Shown: positions 1 through 7,176, numbered from the stretch's first letter. The stretch: 8,141 bases of DNA from Methylophilaceae bacterium UBA5127 (GCA_002414145.1 DHYP01000061.1:4320-12460); one strand, 5' to 3'. Notes: a model not told the origin generated them from the letters alone. Numbers and translations are program-made.

Positions 1-222
1 ATCATGAATGCGTTTAGAGGCCTGTCTAGTGTGGCACAAGCAACATTGAGCCAAGTTGCCCCTGGGATTGCCGAGGCGCTGGTTGCCACCGCTATTGGTT
101 TGTTTGCTGCCATTCCAGCGGTCATTGCCTATAATCGTTTTGCTTCTAGCGTGGATAGATTGTCTGTACGTTATGAAAGCTTTATGGAAGAGTTTACCAA
201 TATTCTGCAACGACGTTCTTAA
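1..222 (+). CDS. tolQ: TolQ, C-terminal 73 residues (5' end outside window)
   Basis: This is the C-terminal end of TolQ, the inner-membrane proton-channel subunit that works with TolR to energise TolA. The frame is open from base 1, so the gene begins upstream and the ATG at position 4 is an internal Met. The visible part aligns by eye with the end of E. coli TolQ. It has the block [20 protein letters not shown] (fragment residues 19-38), which is the last transmembrane helix with its conserved Thr (fragment residue 30), then AYNRF and the cytoplasmic tail [12 protein letters not shown]. In E. coli the equivalent Thr is thought to line the proton path. The TAA stop (220-222) overlaps the AAGGAG Shine-Dalgarno of tolR, so the two genes are almost certainly translated from one mRNA. 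No sign of disruption in the visible part. Confidence 0.96.
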   Translation: MMNAFRGLSSVAQATLSQVAPGIAEALVATAIGLFAAIPAVIAYNRFASSVDRLSVRYESFMEEFTNILQRRS

Positions 223-226
223 GGAG
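221..226 (+). promoter_or_regulatory. Shine-Dalgarno AAGGAG of tolR
   Basis: AAGGAG sits 7 bases before the tolR ATG at 234 and shares two bases with the tolQ stop codon. It decides for the ATG at 234 over the in-frame Met codons 9 and 10 residues in, which would leave no basic N-terminal segment before the membrane helix. The ATG at 229 is in another frame. Confidence 0.8.
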
Positions 227-233
227 TCATGTC

Positions 234-626
234 ATGAACAGAACACGCAAGCGTCGTATGATGAATCAAATCAACGTGGTGCCTTATATTGACGTAACTT
301 TGGTGCTGTTAGTCATTTTTATGGTGACTGCGCCTATGACGAATCCTGGGGTGGTGGATTTACCCAAAGTTGGTCAAGCGCTCAAGCAAACAGGTGCGCC
401 GATTGTGGTGACGATTAAGGTGGATGGCACGGCAGAAATGGAAGGCAAACGTCTGGAGCGCGATGAACTCTTGGCGGAGGTTAAACGTCAGATTGAGAAA
501 TCACCACGTGCTGTGGTCGTGGCTGCTGATGAAAAAACGCAGTATGGAAAAGTCGTCGCCGTGATGGACTTACTTAAACAAGCCAAAGTAGACAAAGTTG
601 GCTTGCTATTTCAACCTGCCAAATAA
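234..626 (+). CDS. tolR: TolR, biopolymer transport protein of the Tol-Pal motor
   Basis: TolR is the ExbD/TolR-family subunit that sits with TolQ in the inner membrane and couples proton flow to movement of TolA. The 130-residue protein starts with a short basic cytoplasmic segment (RTRKRR). The signature INVVPYIDVTLVLLVIFM follows at residues 13-30, and D20 is the counterpart of the essential proton-carrying Asp23 of E. coli TolR. The single membrane helix runs roughly from residue 15 to 34. The rest is the periplasmic ExbD/TolR domain, ending in VGLLFQPAK. It is slightly shorter than the E. coli protein (142 residues) because of the short N-terminus. It has a strong Shine-Dalgarno and is followed after 6 bases by tolA. 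Confidence 0.97.
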   Translation: MNRTRKRRMMNQINVVPYIDVTLVLLVIFMVTAPMTNPGVVDLPKVGQALKQTGAPIVVTIKVDGTAEMEGKRLERDELLAEVKRQIEKSPRAVVVAADEKTQYGKVVAVMDLLKQAKVDKVGLLFQPAK

Positions 627-632
627 TCCAAG

Positions 633-1433
633 ATGATTAGAAAGCACGAAAACGCAGTCTCAATTAAAGCAGGTATTCTAGCCATTGCAATGCATGCAGT
701 ATTGTTTGTGGCAATGATACTATCCATTAATTGGAAGGCGGCGCATGCGCCTATGCAAGTGACAGAAGTTGAGCTTTGGGATAAATTGCCCGCTAAAAGT
801 TTACCCAAACCAGTCATTATTACGCCTACTCCTGAACCTACACCAGAAGTCAAAGAAGAGCCTAAACCAGAACCTAAACCAATCATTCAAGAAAAACCTA
901 ACGAAGAAACGCCAAAAGTAGACATAGCGTTAGAGAAGAAGAAAGAATTGCAGCAAAAAGCTATAGAAGAGAAGCGTAAAAAAGAAGAGGCTACTAAAAA
1001 ATTAGCAGAGGAAATGCGCCTAGATGCATTGCGCCAAGAAAAAGCCGATGCAAAAAAACAAGACGATAAGTTGAAAAAACTACAGCAGGAGATGCTGTCG
1101 GATGATAGCGGTCGGGACGAGAAAAAGGCCAGTACAGCCAATCCCAGTTTGGTCGCAGAATTTCAAAGCAAAATAGCGGCAAAAATTCGTGGCAATGTGA
1201 ATAAAGCGCTATGTGGTGGTGGAGATATCACTTTGTTATTTAAGATTGATATTTTGCCTACGGGCGATTTGTCGGGTAATCCAAAGCTTAGCAAGTCTAG
1301 TGGCAATAGCACTTGTGACGACGCTGTTGAGCGTGCAATCATGGCCTCACAGCCGCTTCCATTACCTACAGATACTGCTGCAAAAGCACAATTTAGGAAC
1401 TTAACGTTAAAATTTCGCCCTAATGAAGAATAA
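633..1433 (+). CDS. tolA: TolA, periplasm-spanning protein of the Tol-Pal system
   Basis: TolA is anchored in the inner membrane by one helix, is energised by TolQ-TolR, and reaches across the periplasm to TolB and Pal. The 266 residues show the three-domain layout. A transmembrane helix lies at about residues 13-32, with H21 and S31 matching the His and Ser of the E. coli TolA helix that contacts TolQR. A Pro/Glu/Lys-rich stretch follows (about 58-90, PEPTPEVKEEPKPEPKP). Next comes a highly charged Lys/Glu/Ala helical region (about 98-155) and a C-terminal TonB-like domain (about 170-266). C194 and C228 probably form the disulfide known in domain III of TolA. The helical domain is much shorter than in E. 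coli (421 residues in total), as in many other proteobacteria. The Shine-Dalgarno is weak, so translation may be coupled to tolR. Confidence 0.95.
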   Translation: MIRKHENAVSIKAGILAIAMHAVLFVAMILSINWKAAHAPMQVTEVELWDKLPAKSLPKPVIITPTPEPTPEVKEEPKPEPKPIIQEKPNEETPKVDIALEKKKELQQKAIEEKRKKEEATKKLAEEMRLDALRQEKADAKKQDDKLKKLQQEMLSDDSGRDEKKASTANPSLVAEFQSKIAAKIRGNVNKALCGGGDITLLFKIDILPTGDLSGNPKLSKSSGNSTCDDAVERAIMASQPLPLPTDTAAKAQFRNLTLKFRPNEE

Positions 1434-1553
1434 TTTTGCATTCGGCTCGAATGTTGCTTAAGTGTAACAAATGTAATTAAAGTGTAATTGCTGTCGTAAT
1501 GGCGCGAGATTACAGTAGAATTTAACTGAGTCACTAGAAAGACATAGTCAATA
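1434..1553 (+). promoter_or_regulatory. tolA-tolB intergenic region with small hairpin and weak promoter candidate
   Basis: This 120-base gap is the only sizeable one inside the cluster. A perfect 6-bp hairpin, CATTCG-GCT-CGAATG (1439-1453), lies directly after the tolA stop but has no T-run, so it is more likely a processing or stability element than a terminator. TTGCTG (1488-1493) and TACAGT (1511-1516), 17 bases apart, form a weak sigma-70-like candidate. The word AAGTGTAA occurs twice (from 1460 and 1480). An extra promoter for tolB-pal is known in E. coli; here it is only an inference. Confidence 0.3.
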
Positions 1554-2852
1554 ATGATGAAAGCGTTCAACCGCGTATTAAGTATTCTCTTATTTTTATT
1601 CAATATTTTGCTGATGAATAGCGCGCATGCAGCGCTAGAAATTGAAATCAGTGGTGGCAGCGCACAGCAAATTCCAATCGCAATTTTGCCTTTTGCAGAG
1701 GCCTCTGGGGTAGCCACTAATGAAATGATTCATCAGATTGTCACCGCAGACTTAAAAAGTAGTGGACTCTTCCGTGTGCTGGATACGAGTGGCATGGCCA
1801 ACCTGCCTACCACTTCAGCACAGATCAAATATCCTCAATGGGTAGCTTTGCAAGCACAAGCCATGGCGGTAGGTCATGTGGACAATCTAGGGGGAGGACG
1901 CATCAAAGTCACTTTTCAATTAATGGACGTACTTAAGCAAACGCAATTGATTGGTATGGACTATCAAATTGCACCTACACAAGTGAGAAGTACTGCACAT
2001 AAGATTGCAGATGCCATCTATGAAAAGCTGATTGGTACGCCTGGCGCATTTGGCAGCCGTATCGCATACATTAATAAAGTGGGCAAACGCTATACCTTGC
2101 AAGTGGCGGATGCGGATGGATACAATCCACAAAATGTGGTTTCTTCCAATGAACCTATTATTTCTCCGGCTTGGTCGCCAGATGGAAGCAAGATGGCGTA
2201 TGTGTCATTTGAAAAGAAAAAACCAATCATCGATGTACAGTCGCTTAGCACGGGTGAGCGTAAGGTGCTGGCTAATTACAAGGGTAACAATAGTGCTCCT
2301 GCTTGGTCGCCTGATGGTAGCAAGCTAGCTGTTGTGCTGACGTATGGCGCAAATTCTCAAATTTATACCATTAGCGCTAACGGAGAAAATTTACAGCAAC
2401 TGACTAAAAGCAGTGCGATTGATACAGAGCCTGTGTTCTCACCAGATGGTCAATCCATTTACTTTAGTTCCGATCGAGGTGGTAAGCCTCAAATCTATAA
2501 AGTACCGGTCAGTGGTGGTAATCCGTCGCGTGTGACATTTGAAGGTGGTTATAATGTGAGCCCGCATTTTTCGCCTGATGGACGTTATTTATCTTATATT
2601 CGTAACGATGGTGGTCGATTTAGAGTGGCTTTACAAGATCTGAGTAATGGTCAAGTACAACTGTTAAGCGAAGGTTCACAAGACGAGTCACCTAGCTTTT
2701 CACCAAATGGACGAGTGATTTTATATGCAACAAAAGTACGTGGTAGAGGTGCGTTGGCAACGGTTTCTGCGGATGGGAAAGTACGCCAACGCCTGAGTGA
2801 GTCATCTGGTGATGTAAGAGAGCCTGCATGGGCACCTCTTGCAAAACAATAG
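1554..2852 (+). CDS. tolB: TolB, periplasmic beta-propeller protein of the Tol-Pal system
   Basis: TolB is a soluble periplasmic protein that binds Pal and is contacted by TolA. The 432-residue length matches the family (E. coli about 430). It begins with a signal peptide whose hydrophobic core is at residues 8-21, with likely cleavage after AHA at residue 26. An N-terminal domain (about 27-160) follows, with IPIAILPFAEA and LKSSGLFRVLD matching known TolB proteins. The C-terminal propeller shows one motif per blade: WSPDG at 207 and 251, FSPDG at 295 and 339, FSPNG at 382, and a degenerate WAPLA at 426. Two ATG codons stand in a row (1554 and 1557), and either could be the start; this does not change the mature protein. 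The ribosome site is weak (AGAAAG near 1536). Confidence 0.96.
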   Translation: MMKAFNRVLSILLFLFNILLMNSAHAALEIEISGGSAQQIPIAILPFAEASGVATNEMIHQIVTADLKSSGLFRVLDTSGMANLPTTSAQIKYPQWVALQAQAMAVGHVDNLGGGRIKVTFQLMDVLKQTQLIGMDYQIAPTQVRSTAHKIADAIYEKLIGTPGAFGSRIAYINKVGKRYTLQVADADGYNPQNVVSSNEPIISPAWSPDGSKMAYVSFEKKKPIIDVQSLSTGERKVLANYKGNNSAPAWSPDGSKLAVVLTYGANSQIYTISANGENLQQLTKSSAIDTEPVFSPDGQSIYFSSDRGGKPQIYKVPVSGGNPSRVTFEGGYNVSPHFSPDGRYLSYIRNDGGRFRVALQDLSNGQVQLLSEGSQDESPSFSPNGRVILYATKVRGRGALATVSADGKVRQRLSESSGDVREPAWAPLAKQ

Positions 2853-2883
2853 AGCCTATTTTAAATTAACGTAAAAACTAAAG

Positions 2884-2888
2884 AGGAG
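2884..2888 (+). promoter_or_regulatory. Shine-Dalgarno AGGAG of pal
   Basis: AGGAG lies 7 bases before the pal ATG at 2896 and is one of the two strongest ribosome sites in the window, in keeping with Pal being an abundant lipoprotein. The 43-base tolB-pal gap otherwise holds only AT-rich sequence. Confidence 0.75.
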
Positions 2889-2895
2889 TAAGAAA

Positions 2896-3459
2896 ATGAA
2901 TCGTAATAAAGTATGGATGAGTGTGGCATTGGCAATGCTTTTGGTGGCTTGTAAAAGTACGCCAATCGCGCCAGCAAAAGTAGAAGATAAAAGTGTAGGT
3001 ACACCTGCTACAACTGCTGATCAAAATGCGAATGGCTCAGATACCAATGGCATTAAAGAAGTGAACATCGATAGTAATGCAAATGGTAATGATGGCAACC
3101 CACTGCGTGATCCAAATAACATTTTATCTAAACGTAATATTTATTTTGATTATGATAGTGATGCGGTTAAAGCCGAATTTAGACCATTAGTTGAAGCGCA
3201 TGCTAAGTATCTAGTTGCACATAAAGATGCAAAAGTAGTGTTGCAAGGCAATACGGATGAACGCGGCACACGTGAATACAATGTGTCTCTGGGTCAACGT
3301 CGTTCAGTCGCTGTGAAAAAAGCGCTTAATTTATTGGGTGTGCAAGATACACAAATTGAAACAGTGAGTTACGGTGAAGAAAAAGCCACACAAAATTGTG
3401 CTGATGAAAGCTGTTTCCAACAAAATCGTCGTGTAGACATTGTTTATGGAAATGAATAA
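2896..3459 (+). CDS. pal: Pal, peptidoglycan-associated outer-membrane lipoprotein
   Basis: Pal is lipid-anchored in the outer membrane and binds peptidoglycan through an OmpA-like domain; the Tol motor moves it to the division site. The 187-residue protein has a lipoprotein signal with lipobox LVAC, so C19 is the expected lipidated residue. K20 follows, with no Asp at +2, which fits outer-membrane sorting. A flexible Asn/Asp-rich linker (about 20-75) holds the tetrapeptide NANG twice (44-47 and 61-64). The OmpA-like domain (about 76-187) contains IYFDYDSDAVK, GNTDERGTREYN (118-129), LGQRR (132-136) and QNRR (176-179). D121 and R136 are near the positions that hold the peptidoglycan peptide in this family. 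C168 and C173 probably form a small disulfide loop. The stop codon overlaps the start of cpoB. Confidence 0.97.
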   Translation: MNRNKVWMSVALAMLLVACKSTPIAPAKVEDKSVGTPATTADQNANGSDTNGIKEVNIDSNANGNDGNPLRDPNNILSKRNIYFDYDSDAVKAEFRPLVEAHAKYLVAHKDAKVVLQGNTDERGTREYNVSLGQRRSVAVKKALNLLGVQDTQIETVSYGEEKATQNCADESCFQQNRRVDIVYGNE

Positions 3460-4291
3460 GGGATTGAAGTTTAAATTCTTTTTAATGTGTGGCTTGCTGG
3501 CGACTTCGCTGGCAAGTCATGCCGCACTTTTTGATGACAAAGAAGCGCGTAAAAAGATATTAGAGTTAGAATCCAAGAGTCAGGCGAATGATGAAGCGCA
3601 TCAGGCAGCGATTAACGATTTAAAAAAGACGCAGGCCTCTATAGAGAAACGTATTGCTGCGATTGAAGCAGTCATTCAAAGTCAGGGCTTGCTGGAACTC
3701 CAAAATCAAATCGAGGCGATGAAGCAGGAAATCGCGCAGTTGAAAGGTGATCTGGAAGTGGCTAGCCACAATCTAGAAGCTGCTCAACAACGCCAAAAAG
3801 ACTTATATACAGATACAGATACGCGCTTGCGCAGGATAGAGGCTGGTCCAGTCAGTACTGCTCCTGATGCCGCTACTCCTAGTACGCCACCTGTCGCACC
3901 TGTTGAGGAAAAAGATGTAAAAGCATATGCGGCGGCCGAAGAGTTGAGTAAAGCCGCTAAACATAAGGAAGCTTTTACTGCTTTTGATGCATTCTTAAAA
4001 GAATTCCCTAACAGTAAATTAGTACCAGATGCTCTCTATGGAATGGGATACTCGCAGTTTGCATTGAAGAATTACAAATCTTCTATTGCTACTCAGCAGA
4101 AGCTGATTGATGGGCATTCAGACAGTGCAAAAGTACCCGAGGCAATGTACAACATGGCCAATAGTCAAATTCAATTGGGCCAAGTCACGAATGCTAAAAA
4201 AACTTTGCGCGATTTACTTGCCAAGCATCCCAATGCCGAGGTGGCGCCTAGTGCACAAAAGCGTTTAAAAGCTTTGGAAGCACTCAAGTAA
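3452..4291 (+). CDS. cpoB: CpoB (YbgF), periplasmic Tol-Pal-associated coiled-coil/TPR protein
   Basis: CpoB is a periplasmic protein that coordinates Tol-Pal with septal peptidoglycan synthesis in E. coli. From the ATG at 3452 it has 279 residues. A signal peptide (1-24, cleavage after SHA) comes first, then a long coiled coil rich in Glu, Gln and Lys (about 29-130). A Thr/Pro/Ala linker (about 132-151) leads to a TPR domain (about 155-279), including EAFTAFDAFLKEFPNSK and AKKTLRDLLAKHPNAE. I chose 3452 because MNKGLKFKFF gives a normal signal-peptide start; in-frame alternatives are ATG at 3446 and TTG at 3440. No clear Shine-Dalgarno is present and the ATG overlaps the pal stop by 8 bases, so translation is probably coupled to pal. 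The 3' end overlaps the convergent gene by 8 bases. Confidence 0.92.
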   Translation: MNKGLKFKFFLMCGLLATSLASHAALFDDKEARKKILELESKSQANDEAHQAAINDLKKTQASIEKRIAAIEAVIQSQGLLELQNQIEAMKQEIAQLKGDLEVASHNLEAAQQRQKDLYTDTDTRLRRIEAGPVSTAPDAATPSTPPVAPVEEKDVKAYAAAEELSKAAKHKEAFTAFDAFLKEFPNSKLVPDALYGMGYSQFALKNYKSSIATQQKLIDGHSDSAKVPEAMYNMANSQIQLGQVTNAKKTLRDLLAKHPNAEVAPSAQKRLKALEALK

Positions 4292-6410
4292 TATTAGTTT
4301 GGGCGTGCTGCTTACAATAGTTCGCCCAAATTGTACATAAAGCTTTTTCAAAGTCTTGGGTAAAGCCAACCGCATCTAATAAGGGAGATTTCAATAGATT
4401 ATCCCTTAGCTTTAAGCGTAGTAGATTTAGTGCTTCCACATCATTGGCAAGGTGGATTACTTTTTCCAAATACTCTTCTCTAGTTTTAGCAATCCATTCA
4501 ACGTGATTTATATGATACGCAATCGTAGTGCCCATCCGCGCACGTACTGACTCACCTTCTAGTGTAATAAATGGCACGCCCATCCATATGGCATCGCATG
4601 TGGTAGTGCCGCCGTTATATGGGAAGGGATCCAGCATAATGTCTATTTGGCGATAGAGCAAATAGTGGTTATCTTTTGCGTAATCCAAAAATAAAATTTG
4701 GTCTTTATTAACCCCTGCACTAGAAAAAGATTGCCATACTTTTTCTCTGGACAACTCATTTTCTTCTGCCACTATAGCAAGTTTAGCCGTGGGCATTGCC
4801 TTTAAAATGTTAGCCCATAGGCTCGTAACAGAGGCGTTAAATTTTGACACGTTATTAAAACTGCCCAAGGTAATGTAGCCATTCTGTAGTGCGGGTGTTG
4901 GGGTTACCTGCATTTCTGGCGCACTAATTAAATCAACCGATTTAATGCAAGGTTGATACACATACCAAAGCTTGTTCATGTGCAATGGTGATTCAGGGGT
5001 TTGGTTGTTGGTTGCACCTATAGGCTCAAGTATGGAGTCAGAAATACGATAATCTATAGCGCTTAAACCTGTGCTGCCTAAGTACCCCATCCATGATATT
5101 TGAATGGGTGCTGGTTTGCGTGCGAAAGTCATTAATCGATTACCATGCGTATGCCCTGCTAAGTCAAAGAGGATGTCAATTTCATCTTCCCTAATTTGTT
5201 TAGCAAGCGCTTCGTCCGTGAGTGATGAAACGTTAAACCAATGTTGCACATGTGATTTAAATAAGTCTGTGACCTGATCTTGGTGATCATTATTGTAATA
5301 GCAGTAGACTTCTACTAAAGCTGAGTCGTGATTCTTAATGACAGGTAGAATAAAGTTTGCAACAGGATGTGCACGTAAATCTGCTGACACATAGCCAATT
5401 TTTAAGCGTCGCTTGGTTGTTAGTATGTTTTTGTAGTTTCCCCATTCTGGGATAAGAGGAGTCTCGTATCGCTCAGAAAACTCTTTGCAGCATTGTGCAA
5501 TCATTGATTCGGTGAAATGTGTACTGTATTGCATAGCAAGAAACTTTCCTTGAAAAGCATCACATTTTTCAGGGTTAAGTTCAAAAGCCTTTTGATAGTT
5601 TGCAATGGCCTCATCTATCTCACAAATGCGCTGCATGGAAATCGCTAAAGCGTGATGCGCCAAGGCGAAATTTGGTTCAAATGCAATCGCATGCCTAAAA
5701 TGTTGAATCGCATTTTTTAGATTACCCTCATCTAAATCAAGGCTACCTAATGCATAGTGAACTTGTGCATTATTGGGTGAAATTGCCAACGCCTTATGGT
5801 AATGTGATTTTGCAAGTGCAAACTGATTTAATGCGTTGTAAGCATTTCCCAAGTTAAATTGCGCCATGGAAAATTGAGGGTCAATTGCTAATGCTTTTTT
5901 GTAATAAACGATAGCTTTATTTAAATCTTTGTCTTGTAAATGCAACAAACTTGCGTAGTTATTGATAGCAGTTACCATCTTTGGATCAAGAGAAATAGCT
6001 TTTAGAAAGTGTGCGCGTGCTTCTTCTATTTTTCCGATTGCTTGCTTTGATAATCCAAGGTTGTTGTATGCTTCTGCATGCTTGGGATCGTATAAAATTG
6101 CGCTATTAATGAGATTAATAGCGACTTCATGCTGACCCACTTGGTGGGCGAGTAGGCCTAATAGTTGAAGTGCATCTACATTATTGGGCTGTAATTGTAG
6201 TAATTGTCTATACAAAGCCTCTGCCTGCTCAAGCTTAAATTGCTGATGTAGGTCAATGGCTGCATCAAGTAATGCATCCACTCGTTCTAACATAGTCGGA
6301 GAGGCTGATTGCTTCATCATGGGCAGGCTATTGAGCGCGCAGCATTGCTTATATTTTTTACCGCTACCACAGATACATGGGTCGTTTCTCCCGATTTTAT
6401 GTTTACTCAT
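4284..6410 (-). CDS. SEC-C motif / TPR / GT41 (O-GlcNAc-transferase-like) glycosyltransferase
   Basis: This 708-residue protein has no signal peptide or membrane segment and is probably cytoplasmic. Residues 5-24 are a SEC-C motif (NDPCICGSGKKYKQCC; C12, C14, C23, C24), a zinc-binding module known from the SecA tail. Seven TPR units follow at about 44-75, 76-109, 110-143, 144-178, 179-212, 213-246 and 247-280, each ending in a form of the LxP motif. Residues about 335-695 match the GT41/SPINDLY catalytic region: KIGYVSADLRAHPVANF (H348, like His498 of human OGT), RKPAPIQISWMGYLGSTG, GSFNNVSK (K523, like catalytic Lys842), and LDPFPYNGGTTTCDAIWMGV. Such enzymes attach sugar from a nucleotide sugar to Ser/Thr of proteins; the donor and target here are unknown. 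The first ATG is kept because SEC-C starts at once, although AAGG lies only 1 base before it. The gene converges on cpoB and diverges from queE. Confidence 0.9.
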   Translation of the reverse strand: MSKHKIGRNDPCICGSGKKYKQCCALNSLPMMKQSASPTMLERVDALLDAAIDLHQQFKLEQAEALYRQLLQLQPNNVDALQLLGLLAHQVGQHEVAINLINSAILYDPKHAEAYNNLGLSKQAIGKIEEARAHFLKAISLDPKMVTAINNYASLLHLQDKDLNKAIVYYKKALAIDPQFSMAQFNLGNAYNALNQFALAKSHYHKALAISPNNAQVHYALGSLDLDEGNLKNAIQHFRHAIAFEPNFALAHHALAISMQRICEIDEAIANYQKAFELNPEKCDAFQGKFLAMQYSTHFTESMIAQCCKEFSERYETPLIPEWGNYKNILTTKRRLKIGYVSADLRAHPVANFILPVIKNHDSALVEVYCYYNNDHQDQVTDLFKSHVQHWFNVSSLTDEALAKQIREDEIDILFDLAGHTHGNRLMTFARKPAPIQISWMGYLGSTGLSAIDYRISDSILEPIGATNNQTPESPLHMNKLWYVYQPCIKSVDLISAPEMQVTPTPALQNGYITLGSFNNVSKFNASVTSLWANILKAMPTAKLAIVAEENELSREKVWQSFSSAGVNKDQILFLDYAKDNHYLLYRQIDIMLDPFPYNGGTTTCDAIWMGVPFITLEGESVRARMGTTIAYHINHVEWIAKTREEYLEKVIHLANDVEALNLLRLKLRDNLLKSPLLDAVGFTQDFEKALCTIWANYCKQHAQTNIT
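4295..4333. other. Stem-loop at the cpoB / glycosyltransferase convergent junction
   Basis: TTTGGGCG (4298-4305) and CGCCCAAA (4323-4330) form a perfect 8-bp stem, extendable to 11 bp with two G-U pairs, around a 17-base loop. It lies just after the cpoB stop and inside the last codons of the opposite gene. No T-run follows directly on either strand (CTTTTTC starts only about 10 bases later on +). It could protect or define the 3' end of the tol-pal mRNA, but it is not a textbook terminator. Confidence 0.35.
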
Positions 6411-6524
6411 ACCTTGATTTTTTGATGTGTGGGTTAACGTTTAAGTGTAGCGAGTAATTATGAAAATTTAATGATTACATCTGAATCAAGGTAAAATGCA
6501 TCATGTTTTGAGTTAAGCGATGTT
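6411..6524. promoter_or_regulatory. Divergent intergenic region between the glycosyltransferase gene and queE
   Basis: This 114-base region must hold promoters for both directions. For queE, TAAAAT (6492-6497) is a good -10 with TTAATG (6468-6473) 18 bases upstream as a poor -35, giving a leader of about 20 bases. For the - strand, TACACT (about 6443-6448) is a weak -10 candidate. A perfect 10-bp inverted repeat lies at the edges, TACCTTGATT (6410-6419) and AATCAAGGTA (6484-6493). The right copy overlaps the queE -10 and the left copy overlaps the opposite gene's start. A separate 8-bp stem with one G-U pair lies at 6454-6461/6471-6478. No preQ1 riboswitch pattern is visible. Confidence 0.45.
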
Positions 6525-7163
6525 ATGACTTTAAAAGTTTACGAAATATTTTATTCCCTCCAAGGTGAAACCTCACGCATAGGTTTGCCAACAGTGTTTG
6601 TGCGCCTAACAGGCTGCCCTATGCGATGTACTTACTGTGATACTGCCTATGCGTTTAGTGGAGGTAGTAATATGGGAATCACACAGATTCTAGAAAAAGT
6701 AGCAAGTTTTCATACCCACTACGTGACAGTTACAGGCGGCGAGCCCTTGGCGCAAAAGGCTTGTCATGAATTGCTGGAAGCCTTATGTGATGCTGGCTAT
6801 AGCGTATCTCTAGAGACGGGCGGAGCCATGAATATTGCACATGTAGATAAACGTGTATCCGTCATTTTAGATATTAAAACGCCAGCCTCCTCAGAAGAGA
6901 AAAACAACCTATGGTCAAACCTTAATCATCTAAAGTCGACAGATGAAATTAAATTTGTGCTGTGTAATCGTCAGGATTATGACTGGGCAAAGCAAAAACT
7001 TGAGGAGTTGAAATTATCCCAAAAATGCCCAGTCTTGTTCTCGCCGAGTTATCAAGATTTGAAGCCAACAGATTTGGCTGCATGGGTGTTAGAAGATCAA
7101 CTGCCTGTGCGCATGCAGTTGCAATTACATAAAATACTTTGGGGCGAAAAACCTGGCGTTTAA
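6525..7163 (+). CDS. queE: QueE, 7-carboxy-7-deazaguanine synthase (radical SAM)
   Basis: QueE converts 6-carboxy-5,6,7,8-tetrahydropterin to 7-carboxy-7-deazaguanine, the ring-contraction step of queuosine precursor synthesis, using a [4Fe-4S] cluster, SAM and Mg2+. The 212-residue protein begins [19 protein letters not shown], typical of the family. It carries the radical SAM cluster motif C31-x3-C35-x2-C38 followed by D39-T40, and the SAM-binding TGGEPL at 70-75. LETGG (96-100) and the C-terminal QLHKILWG also match QueE proteins. The Shine-Dalgarno is weak. A two-codon open frame (ATG TTA TGA from 6520) overlaps the start and is probably chance. queC follows after 13 bases. QueD, which makes the substrate, is not in this window. 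Confidence 0.95.
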   Translation: MTLKVYEIFYSLQGETSRIGLPTVFVRLTGCPMRCTYCDTAYAFSGGSNMGITQILEKVASFHTHYVTVTGGEPLAQKACHELLEALCDAGYSVSLETGGAMNIAHVDKRVSVILDIKTPASSEEKNNLWSNLNHLKSTDEIKFVLCNRQDYDWAKQKLEELKLSQKCPVLFSPSYQDLKPTDLAAWVLEDQLPVRMQLQLHKILWGEKPGV

Positions 7164-7176
7164 TGAGTACAGAAAC

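Noticed and set aside
611..1182. Ser- and Gly-rich open frames on the - strand of tolA
   Set aside because: Their composition is what the reverse complement of the Pro/Lys/Glu-rich tolA region gives; no independent evidence of a gene.
1163..1717. Open frame of 184 codons on the - strand across the tolA end and tolB start
   Set aside because: It lies antisense to well-recognised coding sequence, has no ribosome site I can see and no recognisable protein features. A shadow of tolA/tolB codon use explains it.
3440..3451. Upstream TTG (3440) or ATG (3446) as the cpoB start
   Set aside because: Both add residues in front of an already complete signal peptide and lengthen the overlap with pal; no ribosome site favours them, although they cannot be excluded.
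6411..6524. preQ1 riboswitch upstream of queE
   Set aside because: I looked for the short C-rich hairpin and A-rich tail of the class I type and did not find them; the likely leader is too short.
4284..6524. Mobile element carrying the glycosyltransferase gene
   Set aside because: No terminal inverted repeats bounding the whole unit, no transposase or integrase and no target-site duplication were seen; the 10-bp inverted repeat lies only on the queE side.
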